DNA of 63,303 bases from Neoconidiobolus thromboides FSU 785 (GCA_025603075.1 MU626372.1:1-63303); one strand, 5' to 3'; positions 23,470 through 35,239 are shown, counted from the first letter of the stretch. The notes: generated from the letters alone by a model not told the origin. A program made the numbers and translations.

Positions 23470-24100
23470 GTCCCTACCTGCTCGTCTTTACCCCCTGATC
23501 CCTTCATTGGCTTTTTATTGGTGAAGGATCTTAATCTTAAATCTTCCTATCCTATGACGTTTTACTTATTCTATTTTTGATCCACTTCCTGCCACTGCTC
23601 ATTTTAAACTAATTTCCCTCATCTGTCCTCAATTTTCAGTTATTGGCCTAGTTTCTCTTAATATGCTTACCTCGTATTCATTCCCTTTTAGACTTTAAGC
23701 CTATGTTATTACTGATTTCAATGTTTTCTCTATGATTTTTCCTAATTATATTATCTTTATCTATGTCCTCTATTTTGTTTCTGAATTTTCTCCTTTTATT
23801 ATATCATTTATCCTATATCCAGGATTTTGTACCATATACATAAGTTTTATGAAAATTCAATTTAATCTACCGTCTCCTTCTTCCAATCATTTAATCCCAT
23901 CTATCTCCTTCACTCAATGAGAAACTTTGTGTGACTAGGATTGAGATGTATTCCTTTTTAACCCCCCCCCCCAATTCGAAAGACGCTTGAAGAGCTTGGA
24001 CTCACTTCTTATTCTTCCACAATATATCTTGTATAGCGGTTCTGTCATCAGACTTTACTGCCTCTAATATTTATCCTCTTATTTTAGTTAGTATAATACT
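23470..24100. other. Pyrimidine-skewed, C-enriched island, possible dead gene
   Basis: The plus strand is strongly C/T-rich here, unlike its surroundings, and one frame is open for long stretches (from about 23576 to the stop at 23692, then 23696-23920). After the C run a frame encodes RKTLEELGLTSYSSTIYLV. I cannot assign it to a family; a degraded coding sequence or mobile-element relic is a guess. Confidence 0.25.
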
Positions 24101-25495
24101 TGGGATACAAGTCTTTCAAGGGAAAAAAAAAGAGTACTATTCAAAGCAAAAATCAGAAAAACAAATAGTCTGTATATGCTTTAGCATTAAAAAGTTTACT
24201 AACATATTTAATTTCAACATTGAATCTCCAATCTTATAGTATATATATATGATATATACAAAGCTATCTTTAGTAACATAAGCCCTAAGTACTTGAATAT
24301 TTTCTCTATTTTTAGAATGGAAAATCGCCTGACTTATCGACTTTAATAGTGCAAAAGTTAGGCTAACTAAGAACAAAAGAGGTTATAACTATCCCACTTA
24401 ATCTCACATTCCTCTCTTACATAATCTGTTACTTTATCTAGTTGATAAAACACTTACAAGTTAGTGCTATTTCAGGGTTCTAAGAAAAATGTATAAATGA
24501 TTTATTAAAAGTAATTAATATAATTTAAAAATATTGAAACACCAAAAAGAAAAGGAAAAGATAGAAGTAAAAAGCAAGTATAGTTTTATTATATGATTAT
24601 ATAAATAATACAATTTTATATAGACTGTATGAAAAAAAGATACAAAGTTATTAAAAATGATACCAATACGCCTAACTGCCCAAAAAAGTCATACAGATTA
24701 CCTTCTAAGCCAAAACTAAAACCAAGGCTTCCAATAGTAACAGTACTAATGGAATCCATTCTATCCGTTTATTTGTATATCCCCTCTTCTTTTGATTTAA
24801 TATTACTGGAATAAAATCTAATAAGCTTATACCTAATATCCTTCGTTAATTACGGAGTATTATCAAAACAAATCGAAGGTTGGCAACAATAATAAAGCCC
24901 GCCCACTTTATTTATATTTAATAATTTTTTCTTATTATCTGGTGCCATAATAAGCAGCCTTGTAACAGGAATGAATAACAATGAAATCTGACCCGTTTAA
25001 TTATATTAATTTCTTGTAGCCATTATTTAAAGTCCAAAAACCTAACCCAGACCAATATTAATATTAATAATAGGGATCTAAGTTTGAAATCCTTTTCATC
25101 TCAATTAACGTTATTGATTTATATCTTATCTAGTAACAATAATAAGAAAAGCATAGACTTAAGTAAATTATTTTATTCCCCTTAACGTATAATATTACTA
25201 AAAAAAGCTGGTTTGATAACAATAACAAAAACCAAAACACATTTGTAATTAGAATTAACTCACTATCTGTTGCCATCAAATTGAGTCAAGCTTGTATCAA
25301 AATATATTAAAACACAACCTATCTATTAACATCTAAAACCTTTTTTTTAATATCTAGTACTACTATAATAAAAACTAAATTAGCAATAATAATAAACTAA
25401 ATTTGAATACACTGATCCTTTTTCCACTATTTTAATTACCAAAAAAACTATACATTATCAATAGAAACAAAAACACTCATTATTTTGGGATGTTT

Positions 25496-25585
25496 TTTTT
25501 GGCCTCATTACTTTTTCTATCCTTTGAGTGCTATTTAAGCGGAAAAATTGATAGTAAAAGTCTTAAACACAAAAATACATCCCTA
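25496..25585 (-). repeat. Foldback MITE-like element, copy 11
   Basis: TGGGATGTT left end and ACATCCCTA right end; inner GAGTGCTATTTAAGCGG. Confidence 0.8.
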
Positions 25586-25848
25586 TTTATTAAGATTTGT
25601 CATCTAAACTAATTAATGTTATTAATGTAAAAGTTGGACTGAAAACAACTGTAAAGATTTTGAAGCGCTACTACAACTTACTCCTCATTAATACTACTAT
25701 AGTGACGAAATTTAAACTGAAAGCAGTAATGATCAATCCAGGCCTACCTATCTATAATTATTCTTCACCCATCCTCACTAACTCCAAAGATATCATTTTG
25801 ACTATTATCAAAAACAATAAAACCTGGCGAAAATATTCATACATTATA

Positions 25849-25945
25849 TGGGGATGTATTTTGTATTTAAGAATTTTACTATCAGTTTTTCCACTTAAAT
25901 AGCACTTAAAAGATCGAAAAAATAACAAAGCCAAAAACATCTCCA
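25849..25945 (+). repeat. Foldback MITE-like element, copy 12
   Basis: Flanked by ATA and TATAA. TGGGGATGT and ACATCTCCA ends; AGCACT centre. Copies 11 and 12 lie about 260 bp apart in opposite orientation. Confidence 0.85.
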
Positions 25946-26788
25946 TATAATTGCTTAAAATTGAATAAAAAACAAAATCAATTTGAACATCCTCATTTTA
26001 AGTATTGAAAATTCAAACAAGCTTTAGAGTGTAATTCAAATACAGATATTAAATGCTATTTTAGCTGACAGTTATTAAAAAGTTTATTTTTATTAATAAA
26101 AGCAGAAATATTTTAAATAAAAATAATAGCTAGTTACACAAAAACAACAATAAAAGTATTAAAAAGAATTATTTTAACAAGTACTATTATAGTGTTCAAA
26201 ATGTATTAAGTGAATTTATTTTAAAAAATAAGTTGATTTTTAAAATATTTTTTATCTAAACATGTTTTTTAAGCAAAAACTTGATGATTTTTTTAATTGA
26301 GTTACTTAGAAAAATACCCATTTTATTTTAGATTTTTGAAATGAAATATGTTTTAATAAAATGTTGTAAACTGGGTACTTAAAATTAATTCTGGTGGGAA
26401 AAAGTTAATTTAAGTTCCCAAACTACAAATTTAATGATTAATTTGCTTAAATTTGATTAAAATTTTTGCAATAGCTGAAAAATAGTTAAAACTAAAAGTA
26501 AAAGCTGAGCTAAAAAAACTAAATAAGCTAATTTTCGGGCTTAATTTTTTTAGATTACACAATAAAATTACTAAAAATTGTACTAATAATTTGACTAGTA
26601 TTTATTATGTTTGAGAGATGCTTCCAGTAGATTAGAAATTTAAATTTTAGTGCCTGAGGGGATACTTCCAGGAAGCAAAAGGTTAAGCGAGAATACAAGT
26701 GGAAATCAAATTTTTATGAGAAAGTTAAAATCAATTAAGTCATAATAATTTTATTTAAAATTAATTATATAATATAAATGGTATTCTT

Positions 26789-28288
26789 CTAGAAAAGATA
26801 AGTACCAACGATTGCAGCTGCTAACAAAGAAGAAGAGTATTTCGTAAATGAAACTCCACTACTACCTTTGTTTTCAGAACCAGAACCTAGAGCACTAATA
26901 TCTTCTTTTACATCATTACAAGAATCGATATTGTTTTTGGAAGTTTGAACTTCACCTAGTCCATTTTCGCCAACGCAAGCATCATTGTTCTTATTTTCCT
27001 TTATATAAACTTCATTGAGTGCCCAACTAAGCTGATCAATAGCAGAACATGCCGAAATAACACCATATTCACCTTTGGAAGGTTCCGATCCAAGTGTTTT
27101 TTTACAATCCACTTTACCACAAAGGTATTTAAATGTTTCTGCAATTTCATCGCCACTTAAATCCGTCTTTTTGACTTTGCAGCTTAATGAATCTACGATA
27201 CATTTACATTTTTTATTTGAAGGTGTTGGTGGTAATTTTTCATTTGATTCCCAATTTTTATCGACTTTGGGACAAGTAGAAGCCTTCGTGTTTTCTGGTT
27301 TATAGTCATTAAGGGTATATTTTTTTGGTTTAATATTAGCCAATGCTTTTTTAAAATTATCATATTCCTCATTGATTTTTTCAACTTTACCATCTTTAAT
27401 TTTAACAATACCATAATGATTTGCTTCATCATTATACTCATAAAGAATACCACCTGCAATAACTTCCTCCATATCGGGTCCATACATAGAATTTAATTCG
27501 TTAACAAATTCACGTGGATGTGCGGTATTACAACCATATTCACTAAGGAAAACGGGGATAGTATAACCTTTAAGTTCTTCAGCAAGTTTAGAATAAGGAG
27601 AGCCTTCGAATGATTTAGCACGACACCAAGAATAGACATTAACAGAATAAAAATCAGCTCTTTCTTCATCTTTGCCACAATTGAAATAAGCTTGTATGTT
27701 TTTACGAGTATTGACATCATCATTATTTGCATATCCGACTAATACTTGATGCTTCTTAGTTTTGATGTAAGCTTTCATATCTCTTAAAGAAGCCTTAACA
27801 AATGGATTAGCATCAGTATTTGTTTTATCATTGTTAATTTCATTTCCTGCAAAGTAGAAAGCAACGTTATCGAATTGATCAAATGCATCAATATTTTGTG
27901 TGAAGTGCTCTAACATATCAATAGTATAAGTAGGTTTGCTTCGATTAATAGAATATTTTGGTATAGGTATATCTAATGCTAAATAAATACCAGCATCAGC
28001 AAAAATCTTCATACATTCTTTATGATCTTTGGCGGGATCGACTTCGTATACTCGGATAACGTTGACACCTAATTCTTTGAAATATTCAACATCTCTCTTA
28101 CAGCGATCTGGAAAAGTTAATGGATCTTCTTGAGTTCCCTTTGGGCTCCCACGGGGTTGATAAGCTATACCTTTCACGTGAAATATTTCTCCTGTGTTTT
28201 TGTTGAAAAATTTGTTACCCTTGGCAATAATGGGGTCCAATGCAAAGGATGAGGCTACTAATAAAGATACAACTAGTCTTTTTAACAT
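26789..28288 (-). CDS. GAS1: GH72 beta-1,3-glucanosyltransferase, GPI-anchored (Gas/Gel family)
   Basis: 499 aa from the Met at 28288, chosen because it opens the signal peptide (MLKRLVVSLLVASSFA) and matches the start of the paralogue at 40946; the frame runs upstream to 28363 but that extension would spoil the signal. The GH72 domain has acid/base E150 in FYFAGNEINN and nucleophile E250 in FLSEYGCN. A Cys-rich CBM43/X8 domain (about 368-455: CKCIVDSLSCKV, YLCGKVDC, SACSAIDQLSWA, DACVG) follows. The tail GSGSENKGSSG plus a hydrophobic end ATIVGTY-like (AAIVGTYLF) gives a GPI-anchor signal. The enzyme cuts and re-ligates beta-1,3-glucan chains at the cell surface, remodelling the wall. All key residues are present. 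It ends in TAG. Confidence 0.93.
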   Translation of the reverse strand: MLKRLVVSLLVASSFALDPIIAKGNKFFNKNTGEIFHVKGIAYQPRGSPKGTQEDPLTFPDRCKRDVEYFKELGVNVIRVYEVDPAKDHKECMKIFADAGIYLALDIPIPKYSINRSKPTYTIDMLEHFTQNIDAFDQFDNVAFYFAGNEINNDKTNTDANPFVKASLRDMKAYIKTKKHQVLVGYANNDDVNTRKNIQAYFNCGKDEERADFYSVNVYSWCRAKSFEGSPYSKLAEELKGYTIPVFLSEYGCNTAHPREFVNELNSMYGPDMEEVIAGGILYEYNDEANHYGIVKIKDGKVEKINEEYDNFKKALANIKPKKYTLNDYKPENTKASTCPKVDKNWESNEKLPPTPSNKKCKCIVDSLSCKVKKTDLSGDEIAETFKYLCGKVDCKKTLGSEPSKGEYGVISACSAIDQLSWALNEVYIKENKNNDACVGENGLGEVQTSKNNIDSCNDVKEDISALGSGSENKGSSGVSFTKYSSSLLAAAIVGTYLF

Positions 28289-28693
28289 AATTTTAAAGTC
28301 AAAGGTTGTGTTTTTTAAAAAGAAAGTAAATAGAAAACCTATTTCATACCATTTGTACAACACTTATTTAAGGTACCATTAAGAATATAAAAATATTTAT
28401 AAATAGATGTAAACTAAAGAATATTGTTCAAATTATTTAAAAATAAATTTTAAAAATAAATTTTAGAAATAAATTTTAGAAATTTATACTATAAACAGTA
28501 ATCCTAATTCCTTTCTAAGTGACTCTAAACTTTATATATTCTCAAAACACTTGGCGTACTATTTGAACTATTTTCAATAGTCTAATAGTAATACGGAGTA
28601 ACTGACTATTCTATATGTTTTATAGATTATAATAATTTTCTTAATAAATTAATGATAAAAATAAAAAAGTTAATATTCATTTAAAATAATAAG

Positions 28694-28789
28694 TGGTGGT
28701 TTTTAATGTCATCATTTTTTCCATTTTTTAAGTCCTATTAAATGGAAAAAATGTCAGTGAATTTCTTAAACAGAAAGAGATATTTCTGT
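28694..28789 (-). repeat. Foldback MITE-like element, copy 13 (decayed)
   Basis: Core TTTTTTCCATTTTTTAAG and GTCAGTGAATTTCTTAAAC retained; both termini badly eroded. Confidence 0.6.
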
Positions 28790-29359
28790 ATAAAAATCAG
28801 ATTGAGTTTGAAGCTAAAAATAGTAACTATTATAATTAGATGCTTTCTTTTAAATCAAAATAGTAGTTATCACGACTACACTGCTATTAAACTACAAATG
28901 CGTTGTAAGCAAAAATAATTTTTAGAATTAATAATTTGGATTATTACACCCATTTCAATCTAATATTTCAACTTGATTTTAATTACTTGAGTACTATGAA
29001 TAAACATTACTCACACAGTTTAAATCAGATTAACCCTTTGAGTATTGAATTTCAAAAAGCGATCTAATTGCCATAAAATCAACTAGAAATCATAGACTAA
29101 TCAAACCAACTTTTTTGAGACTTAGTACTTAAAGGGTTAATAAGTTCTTAACTACTCAGAAACCCATTTATTCCTCAAAGCTTCATAATAAATTTGACTA
29201 AACTCATTTCAAAATTATAACTAGATCATTAATATAAATGTTAGAATAATAATTTTACTTGACTTACAAAAAATACTAATAAAAATGCGTCAAGTAGCAT
29301 AAATCATACCTTCACTTTTGAAGGATATGGTAAATATTTTCTAATTTACTTTACAAACA

Positions 29360-29473
29360 AAACTGAAACTTCATAAACCTGAAATGGAAAATAATAAGTT
29401 AAATGTTATATCATGAATATAAGCTTAACGATTCTTTTGATTAAAAAGCTTGTGAAGTTTATGATTTCAGTTT
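29360..29473. repeat. Inverted repeat, arms of about 17-19 bp
   Basis: Left arm AAACTGAAACTTCATAAAC and right arm GTTTATGATTTCAGTTT pair with one 2-nt bulge across about 78 bp. An inner AAGCTTAACG / AAAAAGCTTG pair may extend the structure. Unrelated in sequence to the foldback family. Confidence 0.5.
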
Positions 29474-29614
29474 CATAACAAATTGTTATATATCAATATC
29501 CAAGTGTTACAATTATAAAATTAAAAAGAAATACTATCAAACTCATTTTATTGAATAAAAATATAGCTTAAATCAATTAAGTTATATTAAAAACAATTTA
29601 AACACTTATATCCC

Positions 29615-30133
29615 TTAAGCAACGATAAGGTTTTCGTTAACTGCATTAAAGTTATTATCAAATAAATTGAAGTCATTAATACTATCACAAAATACAGCTG
29701 CTTCAGTATTACGATTAAAATCATTAACACAGAAACTGTTATCGTTAACTGCATTAAAGTCCTGTACAATGAATGGGAAGAAACCACATCCACCAAAGCC
29801 TCCCCATCCACCAAAACCATCACAACGACGATGAATACCAGATTGAGCAGATTGAGGATAAGCTGGTACAGCTCTACGATGGATTCCGGACTGAGCCATT
29901 TGTGGATAAGCTGGTGAAACTGGTGAAGCTCTACGATGGATACCAGATTGAGCCATTTGTGGATAAGCTGGTACGGCTGGTGAAGCTCTACGATGGATAC
30001 CAGATTGAGCAAGTTGGGGATTGATGGGCATAGCTCTACGATGGATACCAGATTGAGGTTGAGAAGGAGGTTGAGGAGAAACAGCAAAAGCAGTAGCTAA
30101 AAGAGATAAGGAAACTAAGGTGTTGAAAATCAT
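29615..30133 (-). CDS. Kex2-type repetitive secreted peptide precursor (5 units)
   Basis: 172 aa. Signal peptide 1-17 (MIFNTLVSLSLLATAFA), then five segments each ending QSGIHRR at residues 33, 49, 68, 87 and 103, separated by Pro/Ala/Gln-rich spacers (AMPINPQL, ASPAVPAYPQM, ASPVSPAYPQM, AVPAYPQS). Arg-Arg is a standard site for the Golgi protease Kex2, so cutting would release short linear peptides ending GIH. The final 69 residues form a different domain: CDGFGGWGGFGGCGFFPF followed by Phe/Asn-rich sequence with FNAVNDN and FNAVNEN, and scattered cysteines. The layout matches fungal Kex2-processed repetitive proteins, which include alpha-type pheromones and ribosomal peptide products; which this is cannot be said. 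Paralogues lie at 59012 and 60622. Confidence 0.88.
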   Translation of the reverse strand: MIFNTLVSLSLLATAFAVSPQPPSQPQSGIHRRAMPINPQLAQSGIHRRASPAVPAYPQMAQSGIHRRASPVSPAYPQMAQSGIHRRAVPAYPQSAQSGIHRRCDGFGGWGGFGGCGFFPFIVQDFNAVNDNSFCVNDFNRNTEAAVFCDSINDFNLFDNNFNAVNENLIVA

Positions 30134-30160
30134 TTTTATAGTTTAAAAGTATTGGATAAA

Positions 30161-30240
30161 TGTTTAGTCAATAAACAGTCAAATATTTGATATTGTTTTT
30201 TGAATGAATCTGAATTGCTTTTATACTCCTTTATAAAAAC
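30161..30240 (-). promoter_or_regulatory. Conserved promoter block with TGTTTA-N5-TAAACA dyad
   Basis: The dyad is at 30161-30177, 28 bp before the ATG. Farther upstream, CAAATATTTGAC and CAGATTCATTCAAAAAACAA are shared almost base for base with the copy at 60622, 30 kb away. Coding-like conservation in non-coding DNA suggests a regulatory site or recent duplication. Confidence 0.6.
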
Positions 30241-31437
30241 AATTTATCTTTAGAATCAATAATTTATCATTTGAATTCCTTTTTAAATAAATCGATTATT
30301 AGAATTCCATTTAATTTATCTTCTGCATCACTTTTTTGATTAACATTAATGATTAATAAAAAAATATAATAATATTAGTTTAAAGTTTTATTTTTTATTA
30401 TTATTTATAAATAGATAAATCTACTTTAAAATTCATACAAGCTAATAAAGTATAACTAGATTTAAGTAACTTTAATGTCAGTGGTCAGAATAAAGGAGGG
30501 CTATCAAATCAAAACAATAATTCGATGTCTTTTTAGCTCTAATTTTTTGAATTCTGGTATACTTGACATATAATAGTCTTTTTAATTTATTAAGGGTTCT
30601 ATTAAATTATCTAAATCTTGACTTAAACCTTTTAAGCATTGAAAGTCTTAAAATATTCTTTTTGATTGGACTATAATTTTTAAGAGATTTTACTAGTTAA
30701 TTTGCTTCTTTTAAAATTCAATATTTAATAGTTAATCAAATTGAAACTGTGTAAATAATGTTCATTATGATTTGATTTTAATAAAAAGTTGACAAATATT
30801 GTTTGCCTACAATATTCAAGTAATTAAGAAATAAAGTCAGTTTGATGAGATAACTTGTTTTGAGTATTAGAAGAGTAAAAAATCTCAACTCAAATGAAGT
30901 TTGATTGGATTAATTCAACTTTTTAGTTGAGATTTGAAAAAGAGAATAGCTTGTGTGCTTTTATTTAAACTTAAGAATTTATTTTAATTAGTAATTAAAT
31001 TAATATAATTTGTAATTTCATTAATATATAAATTCAACAAACTATCAATTTCTAAATAAAAATAGAATATATATTTTTAAACTATAAAACTCTTAAGTTT
31101 TAATGAATTAAAAGTTGGAATTCAATTTTTATTAAAATGAACCAATCATTGTCAAACATTTAGTTTGCTTAGCTAACCACCAACAATTGAATTAAAAAAG
31201 GGTAACGTAATTGAATTTTAAATAAAGGAGAAATAAATTTTAGATTGATTACACTTTTTATTTATTTCATAAATAAATAAACTACATATAAAAAAGAACA
31301 AGATAATCTAAAGGTAATATGATAATTTAAATAACTATATATTTAATTAATTCATGTTTAAATTTATTTTATCTTAATTGTTTACTAATCCATTTTAAAG
31401 TTATTTTTGTATTTTTAAATTAGATTAAATTTCAAAA
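30241..31437. other. Intergenic stretch between divergent genes
   Basis: Beyond the peptide promoter I see no gene, RNA or family repeat; strongly AT-rich up to the PHO85 start. Confidence 0.4.
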
Positions 31438-32322
31438 ATGTCTGATAATCGATATATAACACAAAATAAATTAGGAGAAGGTACTTATGCCTCTGTTTAT
31501 CGAGGAATTAATCGAGCCAGTGGAGATGTAGTAGCATTAAAAGAAATAACTTTAGATCCAGATGAGGGAGCACCAAGTACAGCTATTCGAGAAATTTCAT
31601 TAATGAAAGAGTTAAAACATCCCAATATAGTACGATTGTTAGATGTAGTTCATACTGAAAGTCGACTTACGTTAGTATTTGAATATATGGAACAAGATTT
31701 AAAAAGGTATCAAGATACTAAGGGAGTTAATGGAGTATTAGATCCAATAACCATTAAAAAATTTATGTATCAATTATTATCTGGATTAGCTTATTGTCAT
31801 GATTCAAGAGTATTACATCGGGATTTGAAACCACAAAATTTATTAATTGATGCTAGAAATAATTTAAAATTAGGGGATTTTGGACTAGCAAGGGCATTCG
31901 GTATACCAGTAGCTTCATTTTCTAATGAAGTTGTTACTCTATGGTATAGAGCTCCAGATGTTTTATTAGGTAGTCGAAATTATTCTACTGCTATTGATCT
32001 TTGGTCTGTTGGTTGTATTATGGCTGAATTATTTATTGGTAGACCCTTATTTCCAGGGGCCAATAATGACGATCAATTAATTAAGATATTTCGTATACTA
32101 GGTACACCAACAGACCAAACTTGGCCAACTATTAATCAATACCCCAATTGGAGACCTAATTCTCATCCTTATTACCCACCCACTAATTTAGCTAATCATA
32201 TTCCTACTAATGATCCTATTGCTTTAGACCTTATTGCTAGATTACTAATGTATCAACCACATCATCGTACCTCCGCTCAAGAAGCTCTTGATCATCCTTA
32301 TTTCCAAAATGTTATATTATAA
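31438..32322 (+). CDS. PHO85: Pho85-type cyclin-dependent kinase
   Basis: 294 aa, one exon, complete kinase fold. Motifs: GEGTYASV (13-20), the cyclin-binding helix PSTAIRE (46-52), HRDLKPQN (127-134), DFG (147-149), and APD (172-174) in place of APE. The stretch [16 protein letters not shown] and [16 protein letters not shown] are typical of Pho85/Cdk5 rather than Cdc28, where the activation loop carries a different sequence. Pho85 acts with several cyclins in phosphate sensing, glycogen metabolism, polarity and cell-cycle entry; this is family knowledge. Length equals the family norm and every catalytic residue is present. It is a lone gene with 1.3 kb of gene-free DNA upstream. Confidence 0.95.
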   Translation: MSDNRYITQNKLGEGTYASVYRGINRASGDVVALKEITLDPDEGAPSTAIREISLMKELKHPNIVRLLDVVHTESRLTLVFEYMEQDLKRYQDTKGVNGVLDPITIKKFMYQLLSGLAYCHDSRVLHRDLKPQNLLIDARNNLKLGDFGLARAFGIPVASFSNEVVTLWYRAPDVLLGSRNYSTAIDLWSVGCIMAELFIGRPLFPGANNDDQLIKIFRILGTPTDQTWPTINQYPNWRPNSHPYYPPTNLANHIPTNDPIALDLIARLLMYQPHHRTSAQEALDHPYFQNVIL

Positions 32323-33161
32323 TAAGTAGTTTATTTTATATATTATAAATTATTTTATTTAATTTATTTAATTTTAATATTAATATTAGTTCTTTATTTA
32401 TTATAATAATTTTGTTATTAATTTTTTGATTTACTATTACTTTCAACTTAAAGTTTAGTATAATAATAAATATTATATTCATTACTCATTCAAGTTATTA
32501 TTACTTCTGTCTTTAAAAAAAGGATTTCATTTTGTAAAAGGTTTGTGTTTTTAATCAAAACAAAGTTAAGTAGATATGATTCTTTTATAGTTTATAAGGT
32601 ATATATATGTTAAATTATAGAACTAGTTATATTTTAATCTTTTGCTTTTTGAATTTATTAATCATTTCTTTTATATGAGTTTTTCAAACTTGCATAAATC
32701 ATTAGAGTACTTTTATTTATAAAAATGAAATTAGTATGTAATTTATTAAAATAATATAAATTTCAAATGTAATTAATACAATTTAATTTTAATTTTATTA
32801 GTCATTTTAATTAAAATTCTAAAATTCTAAATAACTTATTTTATATTATATTTTAAATAAAATATTTAAATTACACTATATTAATTATTAAGTAACTTTA
32901 ATTAGTTTAAAAACATATTATAAACCTTTATTAATTAGCCTAAAAGTTTAAAAAAGGACTAAATTCGAGTTAACCTCGAATACTTCTATTTATTAGAATA
33001 TTTTTTAAATCAAATTTTGTTATTATTAAGAAATAGATGACTTATAGCAATTAATTATGTTATAAAATTGAAAAATACTAGTTTTTTTTTGAACTTTATT
33101 TAAATAAAAATCTAAGCATTATTAAAAAACTGACTAGTTTATTGTAGGATAAAGATATTAA
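32323..33161. other. Intergenic stretch between convergent genes
   Basis: AT-rich, no repeat of either family and no RNA seen. Confidence 0.4.
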
Positions 33162-34436
33162 TTATTTAAATAAGTTAATCAATCTATTATGAAACTTTTT
33201 AGAATTATTTAATTTTAATTCAATATGTTGATAGTTAATTTCTTTTTCTTCTTTTATATTATTATTATTGAATGAGTTGAGCTTATTAAGGTTGATATTA
33301 TTATCTACAAAATAATAATATTTAGGTTGATTGAATATTTCACTTTTATAATATCTATTTAGTAATTCAATACTACTAATACGTAATTCTCCCTTCGGTA
33401 TAAAACATTGTTGCATTATTTGTTTATATTCTATTTTAATTAATATCATACATCTTACTGTATATTAAATTGTAACTTACCTATTTTGATTTTCTTTGAA
33501 TAATTCACTTGACCAGTAACAATAGCATAATAATTCTTTTCAACACTTGGATTTCCAAAGGGTAATGTACGTGTACACATAGCATATAATATAACCCCAA
33601 TAGACCAAATATCTACTTCTGGACCTTTACAGAAAATATTAATCATAATAGTAAATGAAACTCAATTGTAATTACCCACATAACAATTTGCTTTTACTAT
33701 TTCTGGGGAAATATAAGGAACAGTACCACAATAAGTAGTTAATTTTTGAGTTATGTTGAAATAATTAGACAATCCAAAATCTATTACTTTTAATTGTGAG
33801 GTATTAGTAATCATTATATTCTATAATTTATATTATTAATATCTATATATTATTTGATTAATAATTAATTAATGTTTACTTCAATTTTTAAATCTCTATG
33901 GACAATTGAATGGTAATGACAATAAGCTAAAACAAAATTTAAATTTAGTAAATAATAAAATAAATAATAAAACTTACTGATAGCATCTAATAATTGAAAT
34001 AAATATAAATTAATTTGTTTGGATTTTAATTTCTTTTTCTTTAATAAGGTAGCCAATGAGTTGCCTTCGATATATTCAAAGATTAAATAATAATACTCTT
34101 CGTCTTTAAAGTAAGTTTTTATATGTATAATATTGGGATGATTTAATAATAAGCAAATTTGAATTTCTCTTTCAACCCACTTATCTCTTTTTAAATCATA
34201 ACTACGTGCTATTTTTTTAAGAGCTAACTTTAGATAGGTTAATTATAGTTAATAATAATTAGTTAATTATAATACTTGAATAAGTGAAAACGAAATGTTA
34301 CCTTTTGGTTACTCATTATATCTTTAACTAAATACACTTGTCCATAGTTACCTTGTCCCAAGGTCCTTATAAGTTGATAACGATCATTTAATAATGTTTC
34401 ATCTTTTTTAGGCTCAATAGACAATTGAAATTTCAT
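33162..34436 (-). CDS. Kin1/MARK-like serine/threonine kinase, short form, six exons
   Basis: Exons on the minus strand: 34436-34302, 34227-33978, 33926-33880, 33820-33676, 33624-33481 and 33430-33162, joining to 329 aa. All phases agree and each junction restores a kinase motif: GQGNYGQV, VAxK-like LALKK, VHRDLKIEN (split by an intron), DFGLSN, SPE in place of APE, and GPEVDIWSIGVIL. KIEN in the catalytic loop and LSN after DFG point to the Kin1/Kin2/MARK group of CAMK-like kinases, which regulate polarity and secretion. Unlike those kinases there is no long C-terminal region or KA1 domain: only about 55 Asn/Lys-rich residues follow the kinase fold. Introns are 49-74 nt. Confidence 0.85.
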
Positions 34437-34489
34437 TATTTAATAAAAGTCAATATAATATGCTTATTAAATAAATTTTAGTAATATAA

Positions 34490-34575
34490 AATAAATAAAT
34501 AAATAAATAAATAAGAAAAAGAAAAAGAAAAGGAAAAAGAAAAAGAAAAAAAGAAATAAGAAATAAGAAATAATA
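34490..34575. repeat. AAAT then AAAAAG polypurine tract
   Basis: Tandem AAAT units followed by AAAAAG and AAATAAG units just upstream of the kinase gene start; essentially all purine on the plus strand after 34513. Confidence 0.85.
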
Positions 34576-34997
34576 AATAATTTTATTACAAATAACAATC
34601 ATTCTTATTATTTCCTAAAAATTAAAATTAAATTTCCTATTTTTACTTTAATGAAATAAAGTTAACAACTCTAGATTGGAAATTAAAGAAGGTTGATTTT
34701 AAAATTTAAAACTTCCTTCTAGTTTGACACTAAAACATAGCCAAATAACTTAATATAAAACATAATAAACTTAAATATAAAATTAATTAAATTCAATTTA
34801 ACGACTCTTTTTTAAAATAATGATTAAAATCAAAATGAAATAATAAATATATTACAATAAGTTTTAAAATCTATTAATAATCTTTGTTTTTAAAAGTAAG
34901 CTTTTATTTGATCATTTGTATTAATGACTATCAACTAAATAATAAGTTGTATCTCTACATTCTAGTTTTATGCTTTATATATGTCTATATATGTATA

Positions 34998-35100
34998 TGG
35001 GGATATATATTTTTATTTAAAAATTTTACCGAATAGTCTTTCTACTCAAATAGTGCTTAAAAAATGGAAAAAGGTAATGAAACAAAAAAAAACATCCCCA
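34998..35100 (+). repeat. Foldback MITE-like element, copy 14 (near-perfect ends)
   Basis: TATATGGGGATAT on the left and ACATCCCCATATA on the right, 103 bp between termini; AGTGCT centre. One of the best copies for defining the ends. Confidence 0.9.
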
Positions 35101-35239
35101 TATAATACTAATCCAAATTCAAGACAATTCAATTATATTATACCACTTATTGACTATAATTTATCAAAGTTTTATTCAACTTTACTGAAACAGTTACTCC
35201 ACAAATTCAAAATCAACTATTATCAAGAAGTAAACTAAC

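Larger units (their letters stand above)
23298..26788. other. Intergenic stretch with composition island and two repeats
   Basis: Contains a pyrimidine-rich island (about 23470-24100), a run of ten C at 23963-23972, and foldback copies at 25496 and 25849. Frames at 24137-24376, 24629-24814 and 25597-25902 have no convincing coding features; the last overlaps a repeat. Confidence 0.5.
28289..29614. other. Intergenic stretch
   Basis: Upstream of the minus-strand GH72 gene and downstream of the minus-strand peptide precursor. Holds a 14-bp tandem repeat (AAATAAATTTTAGA-like, 28444-28490), a decayed foldback copy (28694) and an inverted repeat at 29360-29473. Confidence 0.5.

Noticed and set aside
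24137-24814. Frames of 79 (minus) and 61 (plus) codons
   Set aside because: No targeting signal, motif or homologue in the window; expected by chance at this length.
25597-25946. Frames on both strands
   Set aside because: Their ends are made of foldback repeat copy 12.
29587-30087. 166-codon frame overlapping the peptide precursor, and a similar one at 60668-61090
   Set aside because: Out-of-frame translations of the same repeats; the other frame has the signal peptide and Kex2 sites conserved across all copies.
31438-32322. Cdc28/Cdk1 instead of Pho85
   Set aside because: PSTAIRE is shared by both, but the RAFGIPV segment after [20 protein letters not shown] and APD fit Pho85/Cdk5.
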